The notes beneath the pieces are model-generated. The model saw only the letters and a program-made list of their open reading frames with translations. It was not told where the DNA came from and did no database searches. Positions 37,160 to 45,454 of a stretch of DNA of 64,000 nt are shown here, in pieces. A program made the position numbers and the translations under genes. Origin of the DNA: JACVRW01 sp963746825 (GTDB lineage: Bacteria; Actinomycetota; Thermoleophilia; Solirubrobacterales; Thermoleophilaceae); NCBI GenBank assembly GCA_963746825.1, contig CAVVCU010000016.1, positions 25,872-89,871 on the forward strand, in the 5' to 3' direction. Positions within the stretch are counted from its first letter, which is position 1, and each line of letters begins with the position of its first letter.

Positions 37160-38355
37160 AGCGCGGAGCGCTTGCGCTCGCCCTGATTCTGGTCGCGCTC
37201 ACCGCGCCCTCGGTATCCGCCGACCACACGCTCTCGCTCCGGGCCGACATACAGGAGACGGGCTACATCCGCCTTCACGTGCACGGGCAGGCCGGGGTCG
37301 ACTTCACGCTGGGCGAAACGGTCCCGGGGGCTCTCGGCAACGGAGGGGGGGTCTACCGATCCGACGACGAGAACGCGACGTTCGCGCGTTTCGCGCGCTG
37401 GCGCTGCGATCGCCGCGAGCGCATCTTCACCGTCACCCAGGGAGGCGTCTCCGCGACGGCGGAGGTGCGCACGCCCTCCTGCGCCCGTCGCCTCGAGCTG
37501 ATCGGCCCGCGCTCCACCCGGGCGGGCGGGCAAGCGGCGCTCAAGCTCCGCGACCGCTGGCGGCTGGGCGGGCTGAGTGCGCGCTTCTGCGTACGCGCGC
37601 CCGGTGAAAGCGAGGCCTGTCGCCGCGTGCGCTCCGGGCGCAAGGCCCGGCGGCTGCCTGTGGCCGCGCTTCGGCCCGGGCTCTATCGCCTCAGCGTGCG
37701 GACCCCCTACGGCCGCGACCGCCGCGCGCTACGGGCCAACCCGGCAGGCGGGCGCCTGCGCATCCTCGCCACCGGCGACTCCATGATCCAGATCATCGAC
37801 TCCTACCTGAAGGCCCGGGCCGGCCGGGCGCGGGTGCGCAGCGACGCTCACATATCCACCGGGCTGTCCAAGCCCTCGTCGCTCGACTGGCAGGCCCAGG
37901 CGCGCCGGCAGGCCGCCGCCCGGCCCGACGTGGTGGTGATGTTCATCGGCGCCAACGACGGCTTCCCGATGGCCGGCGCCGACTGCTGCGGAGCGCCCTG
38001 GGTGGCCGAGTACGCGCGCCGGGCGCGGAACATGATGCGCACCTATGCCCGCGGCGGCCGGGCCCGCGTGCTCTGGCTTCTCCTGCCCGCCCCGCGCGGC
38101 GGCTTCTTCCGTGAGATCTTCCCTGCCGTGAATCGCGCGCTGCGCCGCGCGGCCCGCGGCCTCGAGAACGACGTGCGCATCGTCGACCTGGCCGAGGTCT
38201 TCACCCCGGGCGGGAGCTATCGCGACTCGATCCAGATCGGCGGGAAGACCGTGCGCGTGCGCCAGGGCGACGGCGTGCACCTCAACACGGCGGGGGCGTC
38301 GATCGCCGCGAACATCGTGCTCAGGGCGCTGCGGGCGGAGCGCATCCTGCGCTAA
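37156..38355 (+). CDS. Secreted SGNH-fold acyl hydrolase/transferase
   Basis: 399 residues from a GTG that overlaps the SpoIID stop. A signal peptide (RGALALALILVALTAPSVSA) precedes an N-terminal beta domain. The SGNH catalytic part then begins at LRILATGDSMIQIIDSYL (Ser block), with VVMFIGANDGFPMAGADCCG (block III) and GDGVHLNTAGASIA (Asp-His block). The same GAN[D/E]GF...DCCG signature recurs in the third SGNH gene of this cluster. It may move or remove acyl groups on an envelope glycan together with the MBOAT protein. Confidence 0.82.
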   Translation: MKRGALALALILVALTAPSVSADHTLSLRADIQETGYIRLHVHGQAGVDFTLGETVPGALGNGGGVYRSDDENATFARFARWRCDRRERIFTVTQGGVSATAEVRTPSCARRLELIGPRSTRAGGQAALKLRDRWRLGGLSARFCVRAPGESEACRRVRSGRKARRLPVAALRPGLYRLSVRTPYGRDRRALRANPAGGRLRILATGDSMIQIIDSYLKARAGRARVRSDAHISTGLSKPSSLDWQAQARRQAAARPDVVVMFIGANDGFPMAGADCCGAPWVAEYARRARNMMRTYARGGRARVLWLLLPAPRGGFFREIFPAVNRALRRAARGLENDVRIVDLAEVFTPGGSYRDSIQIGGKTVRVRQGDGVHLNTAGASIAANIVLRALRAERILR

Positions 38356-38365
38356 AGGCGCAGGC

Positions 38366-39029
38366 TCACGGCGGCGCCACGATGCCGCCACCCGACCCGC
38401 CCTGCGTGGGCTGCTCCTCGACCTCCGAGGTGTCGCCCGGCAGGGGCCAGCTCATCGCCTCGCCCAACAAACGGGTGAAGCCGACGGCGCCGGAGGAGGT
38501 GAGGTGCAGGCCGTCCCACGTCCAGCGCTTGCCCGCGCTGCGGGAGGCCCAGTCGAGCACCTTGACCCGAGTCGGCCAGCGCCGGCCCGCGGCGCGAATC
38601 GCCTCTCGCGCGGAGGCCATGGCCCCACGGGGCGTGACCAGGCCGAGCAGGCGTTCGGCGCCGAGGATGCGCATGGCCCGGCGGATCTCGGTGGTGGACA
38701 CGGTCCAGTTGTTGCCCAGCGCCACCACCACCACGCTCGGCAGCGAGCCGGCGCGACGCGCGAGCGGAGATCACCTGCAGGCCCTCGCTCATCTGCCGGC
38801 ACCCGCGCACGTCGATCTCGAAGCCCGCCCGGCGCAGCGGCTCGATCGCGCCCATCATCACCGAGTCGCCCACCGCCAGCGGGGCGGGCGTGCGCTTCGC
38901 GGACGCCGGCGCGTAGCGCTTCACGCCCCCGCAGGCCGCCTCCGCGGCCGGGGCTGCGCCCAGGGCGACGGCGACGATTGCGCCTACTATCGCCGCTCGC
39001 AGTGGTCTTCCCGTCCTTCGAGTTCGCAT
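38366..39029 (-). CDS. SGNH-like secreted protein, single-base frame break near 38.76 kb
   Basis: The N-terminal frame begins at 39029 (AAIVGAIVAVALGAAPAAEA, then APLAVGDSVMMGAIEPLRRA with the Ser block) and leaves homology after LQVISAR. The continuation SVVVVALGNNWTVSTTEIRR and WTWDGLHLTSSGAVGFTRLL (the Asp-His block) is in another frame. One extra base at about 38757-38765 accounts for the shift. Restored it is about 220 residues. Its 5' end overlaps the divergent MBOAT start by 28 bases. It may be a sequencing error or a recently broken gene. Confidence 0.6.
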
Positions 39030-40393
39030 TCTTCTTTCCCGTGGTGCTGGCCCTGTCGTGGGCCCTGATGCCGCGTCCGAGGTTATGGAAGCCGTTCGTG
39101 CTTGCGGCGAGCTACCTGTTCTACGCCGCCGCCAGCCCGCGCTATTGCATCCTGCTCGGCGCGATCACGCTGGCCAATCAGGCCGGCGCCGTTCTGGTCC
39201 ATCGCGCCCGTGACGAGCGCTCCCGCAAGCGGCTCACGGCCATCGTGGTCGCCCTCGACCTCGGCTTGCTCGGCGTGTTCAAGTACTACGGCTTCTTCGT
39301 GGATGAGTGGGGTCGCTTTCTCGATTCGCTGGGGCTCGGCATGCCCCTGCCTCTCCTCACGATCGCTCTTCCCATCGGGCTCTCCTTCATCACCTTCCAG
39401 GCCATCTCCTACGTGGTCGACGTCAAGCGCGGCCTGCTGCCGCCCTCCTCCACCCTCGACTTCGGCATCTACCTGAGCTTCTTCCCGCACGTGGTGGCGG
39501 GGCCGATCGTGCGGGCGCGCGAGTTCATCCCTCAGCTCTCCAAACCACGTAACCCGAGAGACGTTGCGGTGGGCGCCGCCGTGGTGCTGATCGCGCTCGG
39601 CCTGGTGAAGAAGGTGGCCCTCGCCGACTACCTGGCCCGGGAGGTGGTCGATCCGGTGTTCGGCGTGCCCGAGGCCTACGCGGCGCCGGACGTGGCGCTG
39701 GCCGCCTACGCCTACGCGGCGCAGATCTACTGCGACTTCTCGGGCTACACCGACATCGCGATCGGCGTGGCGCTGCTGATGGGCTTCGTGTTCCCGCAGA
39801 ACTTCAACAGCCCCTACCGGGCCACCAGCTTCCAGGACTTCTGGCGGCGCTGGCACATGACGCTGTCCCGCTTCCTGCGCGACTTCCTCTACATCCCGCT
39901 GGGCGGCAACCGCGGGGGAAAGTGGAAGACCGCGCGCAACCTGATGCTCACGATGGTCCTGGGCGGGCTGTGGCACGGGGCGGCCTGGGGCTTCATCCTG
40001 TGGGGGACCCTGCACGGCGCCGGCCTGGTGATCGAGCGCATGCTGCGCGGGCGCATCGACGCGCCGGCCTGGCTGCGCTGGCTGATCGTCTTCAACCTCG
40101 TGGTCTTCGGGTGGGTCCTATTCCGGGCCGAGAGCCTCGACCTGGCCCTCAGCTTCTTCGCCCAGCTGACCGTGCCCGGCGAAGCCACGCTGTGGGCGCC
40201 GCTCACGGTGGCGGCGGTGGTGCTGGTGATCGGCTTTCAGCTGCTGCCGCCCGTGCCGCTGGAGCGGCTGCGCCTGCGCGTGGCCGAGTTGCCCTCCTAC
40301 GCCCTCGGCTTCGGGCTGGCGGCGGTGGTCGCGCTGGTGGGCGCTACCGTGCCCAGCCAGGGCGTTCCGCCCTTCATCTACTTTCAGTTCTAG
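39002..40393 (+). CDS. MBOAT-family membrane O-acyltransferase
   Basis: 463 residues, around ten helices. The GTG at 39002 gives VVFPSFEFAFFFPVVLAL, the usual start of AlgI/PatA-type proteins. The family core is visible as YAAQIYCDFSGYTDIAIG, FWRRWHMTLSRFLRDFLYIP, GGNRGGKW and the catalytic His in LGGLWHGAAWGF. Such proteins carry acyl groups across the membrane to a secreted acyl acceptor or SGNH transferase. The flanking SGNH genes supply candidates. The glycan substrate is unknown. Confidence 0.9.
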   Translation: MVFPSFEFAFFFPVVLALSWALMPRPRLWKPFVLAASYLFYAAASPRYCILLGAITLANQAGAVLVHRARDERSRKRLTAIVVALDLGLLGVFKYYGFFVDEWGRFLDSLGLGMPLPLLTIALPIGLSFITFQAISYVVDVKRGLLPPSSTLDFGIYLSFFPHVVAGPIVRAREFIPQLSKPRNPRDVAVGAAVVLIALGLVKKVALADYLAREVVDPVFGVPEAYAAPDVALAAYAYAAQIYCDFSGYTDIAIGVALLMGFVFPQNFNSPYRATSFQDFWRRWHMTLSRFLRDFLYIPLGGNRGGKWKTARNLMLTMVLGGLWHGAAWGFILWGTLHGAGLVIERMLRGRIDAPAWLRWLIVFNLVVFGWVLFRAESLDLALSFFAQLTVPGEATLWAPLTVAAVVLVIGFQLLPPVPLERLRLRVAELPSYALGFGLAAVVALVGATVPSQGVPPFIYFQF

Positions 40394-40402
40394 TCCATCC
40401 GT

Positions 40403-41419
40403 ATGGCTGACGACCCCATTTCCGCGAGCGTTCCCGAGCCTCCCCGCGGGCCGCGGCGGCGCTCCCGCGACGCGCTGGTGGTGGTGTTCCTGTCGGTGGT
40501 GGTCCTCGTGCTCTTCGAGGGCTCCTCGGTGCGCCAGGCGAGCGACGACATGCAGCCCGGCTTCGAGCGCGACGTTGTTCACGCCGTGGGCCAGCCCACC
40601 GGCTGGGTGGCCGACCGGCTGCCCTTCGACGAGTGGGGCGACGACGCCCTGGCCTTCATCGAGGATGAGGGGGCGGGCGAGGGCGCCGGCTTCGGCGACG
40701 CCCGCCGCGCCGACGCCGCCGCGGTGCCCGCCGTCTCGCCCGACTCCTTCGACCCTGAGGAGCTGGGCGCGAAGCCCGAGCCCCCGCGGGCCCTCGACAA
40801 GCTGCTCGTGACCGGCGACTCGCTGGCCATGCCGCTCGACACCGAGATGGCCCGGCGGCTGGCCGAGAGCGACGAGGCGGTCGACGTGGAGCGCGATCCG
40901 CACGTGGGCACCGGCATCTCGAAGACCGGGTTGGTGGACTGGGGCAAGCTCTCCGGCGAGCACGTGGCCGAGCGCGAGCCCGACGCCACCGTGGTGTTCA
41001 TCGGCGCCAACGAGGGCTTCTCGATGCCCGGCGCGGACGGGAAGGAGGTGGACTGCTGCGGGCCGGACTGGGCCGCCGAGTTCGCCTACCGCGTGCGGAG
41101 CATGATGAACACCTACCGCCAGGGCGGCGCGGCGCGGGTCTACTGGCTGACCCTGCCGCTGCCCCGCGATCCCGACTTCCAGAGGGTCGCGCGCTCGGTC
41201 AACGCCGCGATCCGCGTGGCCGCCGAGCCCTACCGCGCCCAGGTGCGCGTGCTCGACATGACCGCCCTCTTCACGCCCGAGGGCTACCGCGACGCCATGG
41301 AGGTCGACGGCCGCCGTCAGATCGTGCGCGACCCCGACGGCATCCACCTCAACTCGCGCGGCGCGGAGCTGGCCGCCGACGTGGTGCTCGAGGCGATCCG
41401 CCGCGACTTCGGCGGCTAG
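40403..41419 (+). CDS. Membrane-anchored SGNH-fold (DUF459-like) protein
   Basis: 338 residues starting nine bases after the MBOAT stop. One N-terminal anchor helix (ALVVVFLSVVVLVLFEGSSV) leads to an extracytoplasmic SGNH domain: LLVTGDSLAMPLDTEMARRL (Ser block), ATVVFIGANEGFSMPGADG, DCCGPDWAAEFAYRVRSMMN and PDGIHLNSRGAELAADVV (Asp-His). It is a paralogue of the secreted SGNH protein in the same cluster. It probably receives the acyl group from the MBOAT protein and passes it to a cell-surface glycan. Confidence 0.82.
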   Translation: MADDPISASVPEPPRGPRRRSRDALVVVFLSVVVLVLFEGSSVRQASDDMQPGFERDVVHAVGQPTGWVADRLPFDEWGDDALAFIEDEGAGEGAGFGDARRADAAAVPAVSPDSFDPEELGAKPEPPRALDKLLVTGDSLAMPLDTEMARRLAESDEAVDVERDPHVGTGISKTGLVDWGKLSGEHVAEREPDATVVFIGANEGFSMPGADGKEVDCCGPDWAAEFAYRVRSMMNTYRQGGAARVYWLTLPLPRDPDFQRVARSVNAAIRVAAEPYRAQVRVLDMTALFTPEGYRDAMEVDGRRQIVRDPDGIHLNSRGAELAADVVLEAIRRDFGG

Positions 41420-41775
41420 ATGAACTGCGTGTAAGTGTGCTTGACCGTGTTGCCGCCCTTGCGGCAGGTCACGCGTGAGTCGAAGGACGTCGGGCCCTTG
41501 TTGAAGCGGCTCTCCGAGCACGAGTAGCCCTTCACTCGCTCGCCGCACGTGCCCTTCGCTCCCGGCCGGCAGGCGTGGAAGGCCCGGATGACCTTGCGGG
41601 CCGAGCGGCAGCTGGTGCCGCTCGCGCTGATCTTGGTCACGTAGGTGGTGCCGTAGGAGCGCTCGTCGCCGATGCCGCAGCTCTTGGCCGAGGCGGCGGC
41701 GGGGGCGATCGCAAGAAGCGCGGCGAGGAGGGCGAGCAGAGCGAAGATACGGATCACGCGAGGCATGGACGGCAT
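41416..41775 (-). CDS. Small secreted Cys-rich protein of unknown function
   Basis: 119 residues with a signal peptide (IFALLALLAALLAIAPAAAS) and six Cys residues spread over the mature part (KSCGIGDERSYGT, GTSCRSARKV, HACRPGAKGTCGERVKGYSC, VTCRKGG). The pattern suggests a disulfide-bonded fold. It may start at ATG 41775 or 41766. The stop overlaps the SGNH stop by four bases, convergently. Confidence 0.65.
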   Translation of the reverse strand: MPSMPRVIRIFALLALLAALLAIAPAAASAKSCGIGDERSYGTTYVTKISASGTSCRSARKVIRAFHACRPGAKGTCGERVKGYSCSESRFNKGPTSFDSRVTCRKGGNTVKHTYTQFI

Positions 41776-41776
41776 C

Positions 41777-42862
41777 TTAGGACGGAGTGAAGCGAAAGGT
41801 CACCACATCGCCGTCGCGCACCTCGTAGTCGCGGCCCTCGATGCGCTGCAGCGCCTGCTCGCGCGCAGCCGTGTACCCGCCCACCCGCACCAGCTCGTCC
41901 CAGGGAGTGATCTCGGCGGCCACGAACCCGCGGGCCATGTCGGTGTGCACCGAGCCGGCCGCCTCACGGGCGCGCATGCCGCGGGCGATCGCGCGGGCCC
42001 GCGCCTCCTTGCCCTGGCCCGCGGTGAAGAACGAGATCAGGTCGAGCAGGGCGAACGCCTCGCGGATCACGGTGGCGAGCCCCGACTCCTCCACGCCCAG
42101 CTCGGTCCGCATCGCGGCCGCCTCGTCGTCGTCGAGCTCGGCCAGCTCGGAGTCGAGCCGGGCGCTCACCGCCGTCGCCCGCGCGCCGCGCGCGGCGGCG
42201 TGCTCGGACAGCGCGGGCGGGGGCTCGAGCGCCTCGCCCTCGGCCAGGTTGGCCACGTAGAGCACGGGCTTTGAGGTGAGCGCCGAGAGGCGAACGGGCG
42301 CATCCGGAGCGGCGCTCGGGGTGGGCACGGTGCGCACGCCACGGCCCTCCTGAAGGGCCGCGACCACCTGGCGCAGCCAGCCCTCCTCGGCCACGAGCTT
42401 CTTGTCGCCCGAGCGCGCCTGCTTCTCCACTCGCTCCAGGCGCCGCTCGGCCTGCTCGAGATCGGCGTAGAGCAGCTCGGTCTCGATCGTCTCGACGTCG
42501 GCCAGCGGATCGACGCGGCCCTCGGGGTGCACCACCTGAGCGTCGTCGTGCGCGCGCACCACGTGCAGGATCGCGTCGGTCTCGCGGATGTTGCCCAGGA
42601 ACTTGTTGCCCAGTCCCTCGCCCTCGTGGGCCCCGCGCACCAGGCCCGCGATGTCGTGGAACTGGATCGTCTCGTGCACCACCGGCGTGGCCCCGATCGT
42701 CTCGGCCACCCGGTCGAGGCGATCGTCGGGCACACCCACCACGGCCACGTTGGGCTCGAGCGTGGTGAACGGGTAGTTGGCCGCCGGCACGCCGGCGCGC
42801 GTGAGCGCGTTGAAGAGCGACGACTTGCCCGCGTTGGGCAGGCCGACGATGCCGATCTTCAC
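41777..42862 (-). CDS. ychF: Redox-regulated ribosome-binding GTPase/ATPase YchF
   Basis: 361 residues of the Obg-HflX superfamily: Walker A GLPNAGKSSLFNALT, switch region DIAGLVRGAHEGEGLGNKFL, and a C-terminal TGS-like part with YTAAREQALQRIEGRDYEV. YchF prefers ATP and binds the ribosome. It follows the small Cys-rich gene (one base between coordinates) on the same strand. The ATG at 42862 gives MKIGIVGLPNAGKS. Confidence 0.93.
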   Translation of the reverse strand: MKIGIVGLPNAGKSSLFNALTRAGVPAANYPFTTLEPNVAVVGVPDDRLDRVAETIGATPVVHETIQFHDIAGLVRGAHEGEGLGNKFLGNIRETDAILHVVRAHDDAQVVHPEGRVDPLADVETIETELLYADLEQAERRLERVEKQARSGDKKLVAEEGWLRQVVAALQEGRGVRTVPTPSAAPDAPVRLSALTSKPVLYVANLAEGEALEPPPALSEHAAARGARATAVSARLDSELAELDDDEAAAMRTELGVEESGLATVIREAFALLDLISFFTAGQGKEARARAIARGMRAREAAGSVHTDMARGFVAAEITPWDELVRVGGYTAAREQALQRIEGRDYEVRDGDVVTFRFTPS

Positions 42863-42886
42863 GGAGCCGCGGCGGCCAAGCGCAGC

Positions 42887-43108
42887 CTAGAACCCGACGC
42901 GCTGAGCTTCGGTGTCCACGCGCACGTAGACCACCTCGGAGAGGTCCACGGAGATCTTCGAGTCGACGGTCTCCAGCTCGAACCAGCGCTCCGCGCGCTC
43001 GTCTCCCAGGGCCTCGCGCATGTCGTCGAACGAGCTCTGCTTCACGCGGGCCGGCAGTACCTGGCCGCCCTTGAAGCCGATATCGATGCGTCTGCTCTCG
43101 TCTGTCAT
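42887..43108 (-). CDS. DUF3107 family protein
   Basis: 73 residues beginning at 43108 (IDIGFKGGQVLPARVK, then DLSEVVYVRVDTEAQRVGF). This is the small actinobacterial DUF3107 family, usually 70-75 residues and of unknown function. Its ATG overlaps the stop of the epimerase gene by four bases, making a ftsH-epimerase-DUF3107-ychF run on the minus strand. Confidence 0.85.
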   Translation of the reverse strand: MTDESRRIDIGFKGGQVLPARVKQSSFDDMREALGDERAERWFELETVDSKISVDLSEVVYVRVDTEAQRVGF

Positions 43109-43512
43109 GGGTGGGCTGCCTCCACAAGCTCGGTGAGTACTCCGCCGGTCGACTTCGGGTGCAGGAACGCCACGCGGCTGTTCCGGATCCCCGTTCGCGG
43201 GTCTTCGTCGATCAGACGCAGGCCGGCGGCCCGCGCCGCGTCCAGCGCGGATTGGATGTCGTCTGTTCCGTAGGCCACATGATGCAGGCCGGGCCCGTTG
43301 CGATCGAGAAAGCGGCCCACCGCCGAGTCGGCCGCGAGCGGGCGCAGCAGCTCGACGTGGCTCTCGCCCACGCCCAGCAGAATCGCCTCCACGCCCTGGT
43401 CCTCGACGGTCTCGCGGTGCTCCACCGGCATGCCGAGCCGCTCGGTGTAGAGCGTCACGGCCTCATCGAGGTCCTCAACGGCCAATCCGACGTGATCAAT
43501 GCGCCCGAACAA
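43105..43512 (-). CDS. Methylmalonyl-CoA epimerase-like VOC protein
   Basis: 135 residues of the vicinal-oxygen-chelate fold. Metal ligands are DHVGLAVEDL, LHHVAYGTDDI and the late Glu in GGVLTELVEAAHP, with VAFLHPKSTGG matching methylmalonyl-CoA epimerase. It interconverts R and S methylmalonyl-CoA. TTG at 43512 is the only reasonable start, 11 bases after the ftsH stop; no Shine-Dalgarno is evident, so it depends on ftsH translation. Confidence 0.82.
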   Translation of the reverse strand: MFGRIDHVGLAVEDLDEAVTLYTERLGMPVEHRETVEDQGVEAILLGVGESHVELLRPLAADSAVGRFLDRNGPGLHHVAYGTDDIQSALDAARAAGLRLIDEDPRTGIRNSRVAFLHPKSTGGVLTELVEAAHP

Positions 43513-43523
43513 GAGCGCCGAGT

Positions 43524-45413
43524 CTATTCGGCGTTTGGCGGGGCCTCGGAGGCGGCGATCTCCGCCCGCCCGGGCTCGAGTTCCTTCACCGGGCCCTCGC
43601 GCGCGAGCGTTCCCTTCTCGTCGCGGTAGGCGCCCACCAGGCGCTCGATGTCCTCGCGCTCCATCACCTCGTTCTCCAGCAGCATGAACGCGAAGCCCTC
43701 GAGCAGCGTGCGGTTGTCGGCCACCAGCTTGAGCGCCCGGCGGTGCGCGAGGTCGGTGAGGTACTGCTGCTCCTCGTCGACCATCCGCCGCGTGTGGTCG
43801 GACATCGCGTAGTCGTCGGCCGGCAGCTGCTTGGACACGAGCTCGGTGCCCATGCCGTACTGCGTGACCATCGAGCGGCTGATGTCGTGGACCTTGCGCA
43901 GGTCGTCCGAAGCGCCGGTGGTGACCTCGCCGAAGACGATGTGCTCCGTCACCCGGCCGCCGAGGAGCACGGTCATGTAGTCGATCAGCTCCTCCTTGGT
44001 CTTCAGGTAGCGGTCCTCCTCGGGGAGATTGAGCGTGTAGCCGAGCGCCTTCCCGCGCGGGATGATGGAGATGCGGTGCACCTTCTCGACCGACGCGAGA
44101 AGCTCCGAGCAGAGCGCGTGCCCCGCCTCGTGGTAGGCCACGACCCGCTTCTCGTGCTCGCTGATCACGCGGCGCGACTGAACCCCTGCGATCACCCGCT
44201 CGAGCGCGGCCTGGAAGTCCTTGGTCCCGATCTCCGAGCGATGGTCGCGACCGGTGAAGATCGCGGCCTCGTTGCAGAGGTTGGCCAGGTCGGCGCCGGT
44301 CAGGCCGCTCGTCTGGCGGGCGATCACCTCGAGGTCGACGTTGGCGGTCAGCGGCTTGTCGCGCGTGTGCACGCCGAGGATCGACCGCCGCCCCTTGAGG
44401 TCGGGCGGGGTCACGAAGATCTGGCGGTCGAAGCGACCGGGGCGCAGCAGGGCCGGATCGAGCTTGTCGAGCAGGTTGGAGGCGGCGATCACCACGACGT
44501 TGTCCGTGGCCGTGAAGCCGTCGAGCTCGACCAGCAGCTGGTTGAGCGTCTGGTCCTTCTCTCCCGAGATGTCCTTGCCGCGCGTGGCGCCCACCGCGTC
44601 GAGCTCGTCGATGAAGATGATCGCCGGGGCCTCCTTGCGCGCCTGGCGAAAGAGGCGGCGAATGCGGGCCGCGCCGAGGCCGGCGAACATCTCGACGAAC
44701 GACGATGCGGACTGGGCGAAGAAGGTGGCGTTCGACTCGTGGGCCACGGCCTTGGCCAGCAGCGTCTTGCCGGTGCCCGGGGGGCCGTGCAGGAGGATCC
44801 CCTTGGGCACTCGCGCGCCCAGCTTGCGAAAGCGCTTGGGGTCGCGCAGGAACTCGACGACCTCGCGCAGCTCGTCCTTCGATTCCTCCACACCGGCCAC
44901 GTCGTCCCAGCGAACAGAGCCCGACGACGACGGCTTGATCTGCTGCGGCTTGGTGCGCGGCATGTAGCGCAGGGTCATGATCAGCACCACGGCGATCAGG
45001 CCCATGAAGATGATCGGCAGCCACAGCACGGCCCAGTCCTGGATGTCCTGCCAGCCGAAGCCGTCGTCGGCCGCGGCGGCCGGGTCGACCGCGCTCGTGA
45101 GGCGGAAGCGGTCGCTTCCGTCCTCGCGGGAGAACGTGCGGCTCGCCGCTCCGAGCTTCCAGCCGGCGGGCAGCGCTCCACCCGGCGCGCGCAGGATCTC
45201 GCGCAGCTCGTTCTCGGCCTCGTCGCAGGTGAGGTCGCCGGTCTCGAGCGTGGTGATGCGGTACTCGTCCGCCTCGAGCGTGAGGCCGCCGAGCCGCTGC
45301 TCGCCCTTGACCACGAAGGGGGTGGTGCACTGCGCCGGGCCGCCCTGGGCCAGCGCGGCCGGGGGCGCCAGCAGGAGCGCAGCCAAACAGCACAGGAGGA
45401 GGACGGGCCGCAT
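43524..45413 (-). CDS. ftsH: ATP-dependent zinc metalloprotease FtsH
   Basis: 629 residues: N-terminal signal/anchor (VLLLCCLAALLLAPPAALAQ), a second membrane segment (WAVLWLPIIFMGLIAVVLIM), then the AAA module with GPPGTGKTLLAKAVAHES, IIFIDELDAVGATRG and the second region of homology LLRPGRFDRQIFV. The protease zinc site is VAYHEAGHALCSELL. FtsH is a membrane-anchored hexamer that degrades misfolded membrane and short-lived proteins. The periplasmic domain is of the short actinobacterial kind. Confidence 0.95.
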   Translation of the reverse strand: MRPVLLLCCLAALLLAPPAALAQGGPAQCTTPFVVKGEQRLGGLTLEADEYRITTLETGDLTCDEAENELREILRAPGGALPAGWKLGAASRTFSREDGSDRFRLTSAVDPAAAADDGFGWQDIQDWAVLWLPIIFMGLIAVVLIMTLRYMPRTKPQQIKPSSSGSVRWDDVAGVEESKDELREVVEFLRDPKRFRKLGARVPKGILLHGPPGTGKTLLAKAVAHESNATFFAQSASSFVEMFAGLGAARIRRLFRQARKEAPAIIFIDELDAVGATRGKDISGEKDQTLNQLLVELDGFTATDNVVVIAASNLLDKLDPALLRPGRFDRQIFVTPPDLKGRRSILGVHTRDKPLTANVDLEVIARQTSGLTGADLANLCNEAAIFTGRDHRSEIGTKDFQAALERVIAGVQSRRVISEHEKRVVAYHEAGHALCSELLASVEKVHRISIIPRGKALGYTLNLPEEDRYLKTKEELIDYMTVLLGGRVTEHIVFGEVTTGASDDLRKVHDISRSMVTQYGMGTELVSKQLPADDYAMSDHTRRMVDEEQQYLTDLAHRRALKLVADNRTLLEGFAFMLLENEVMEREDIERLVGAYRDEKGTLAREGPVKELEPGRAEIAASEAPPNAE

Positions 45414-45454
45414 CTACCCCTCAGTGTCGGCCGGTCGTCGCCGGCCCATGAGCG

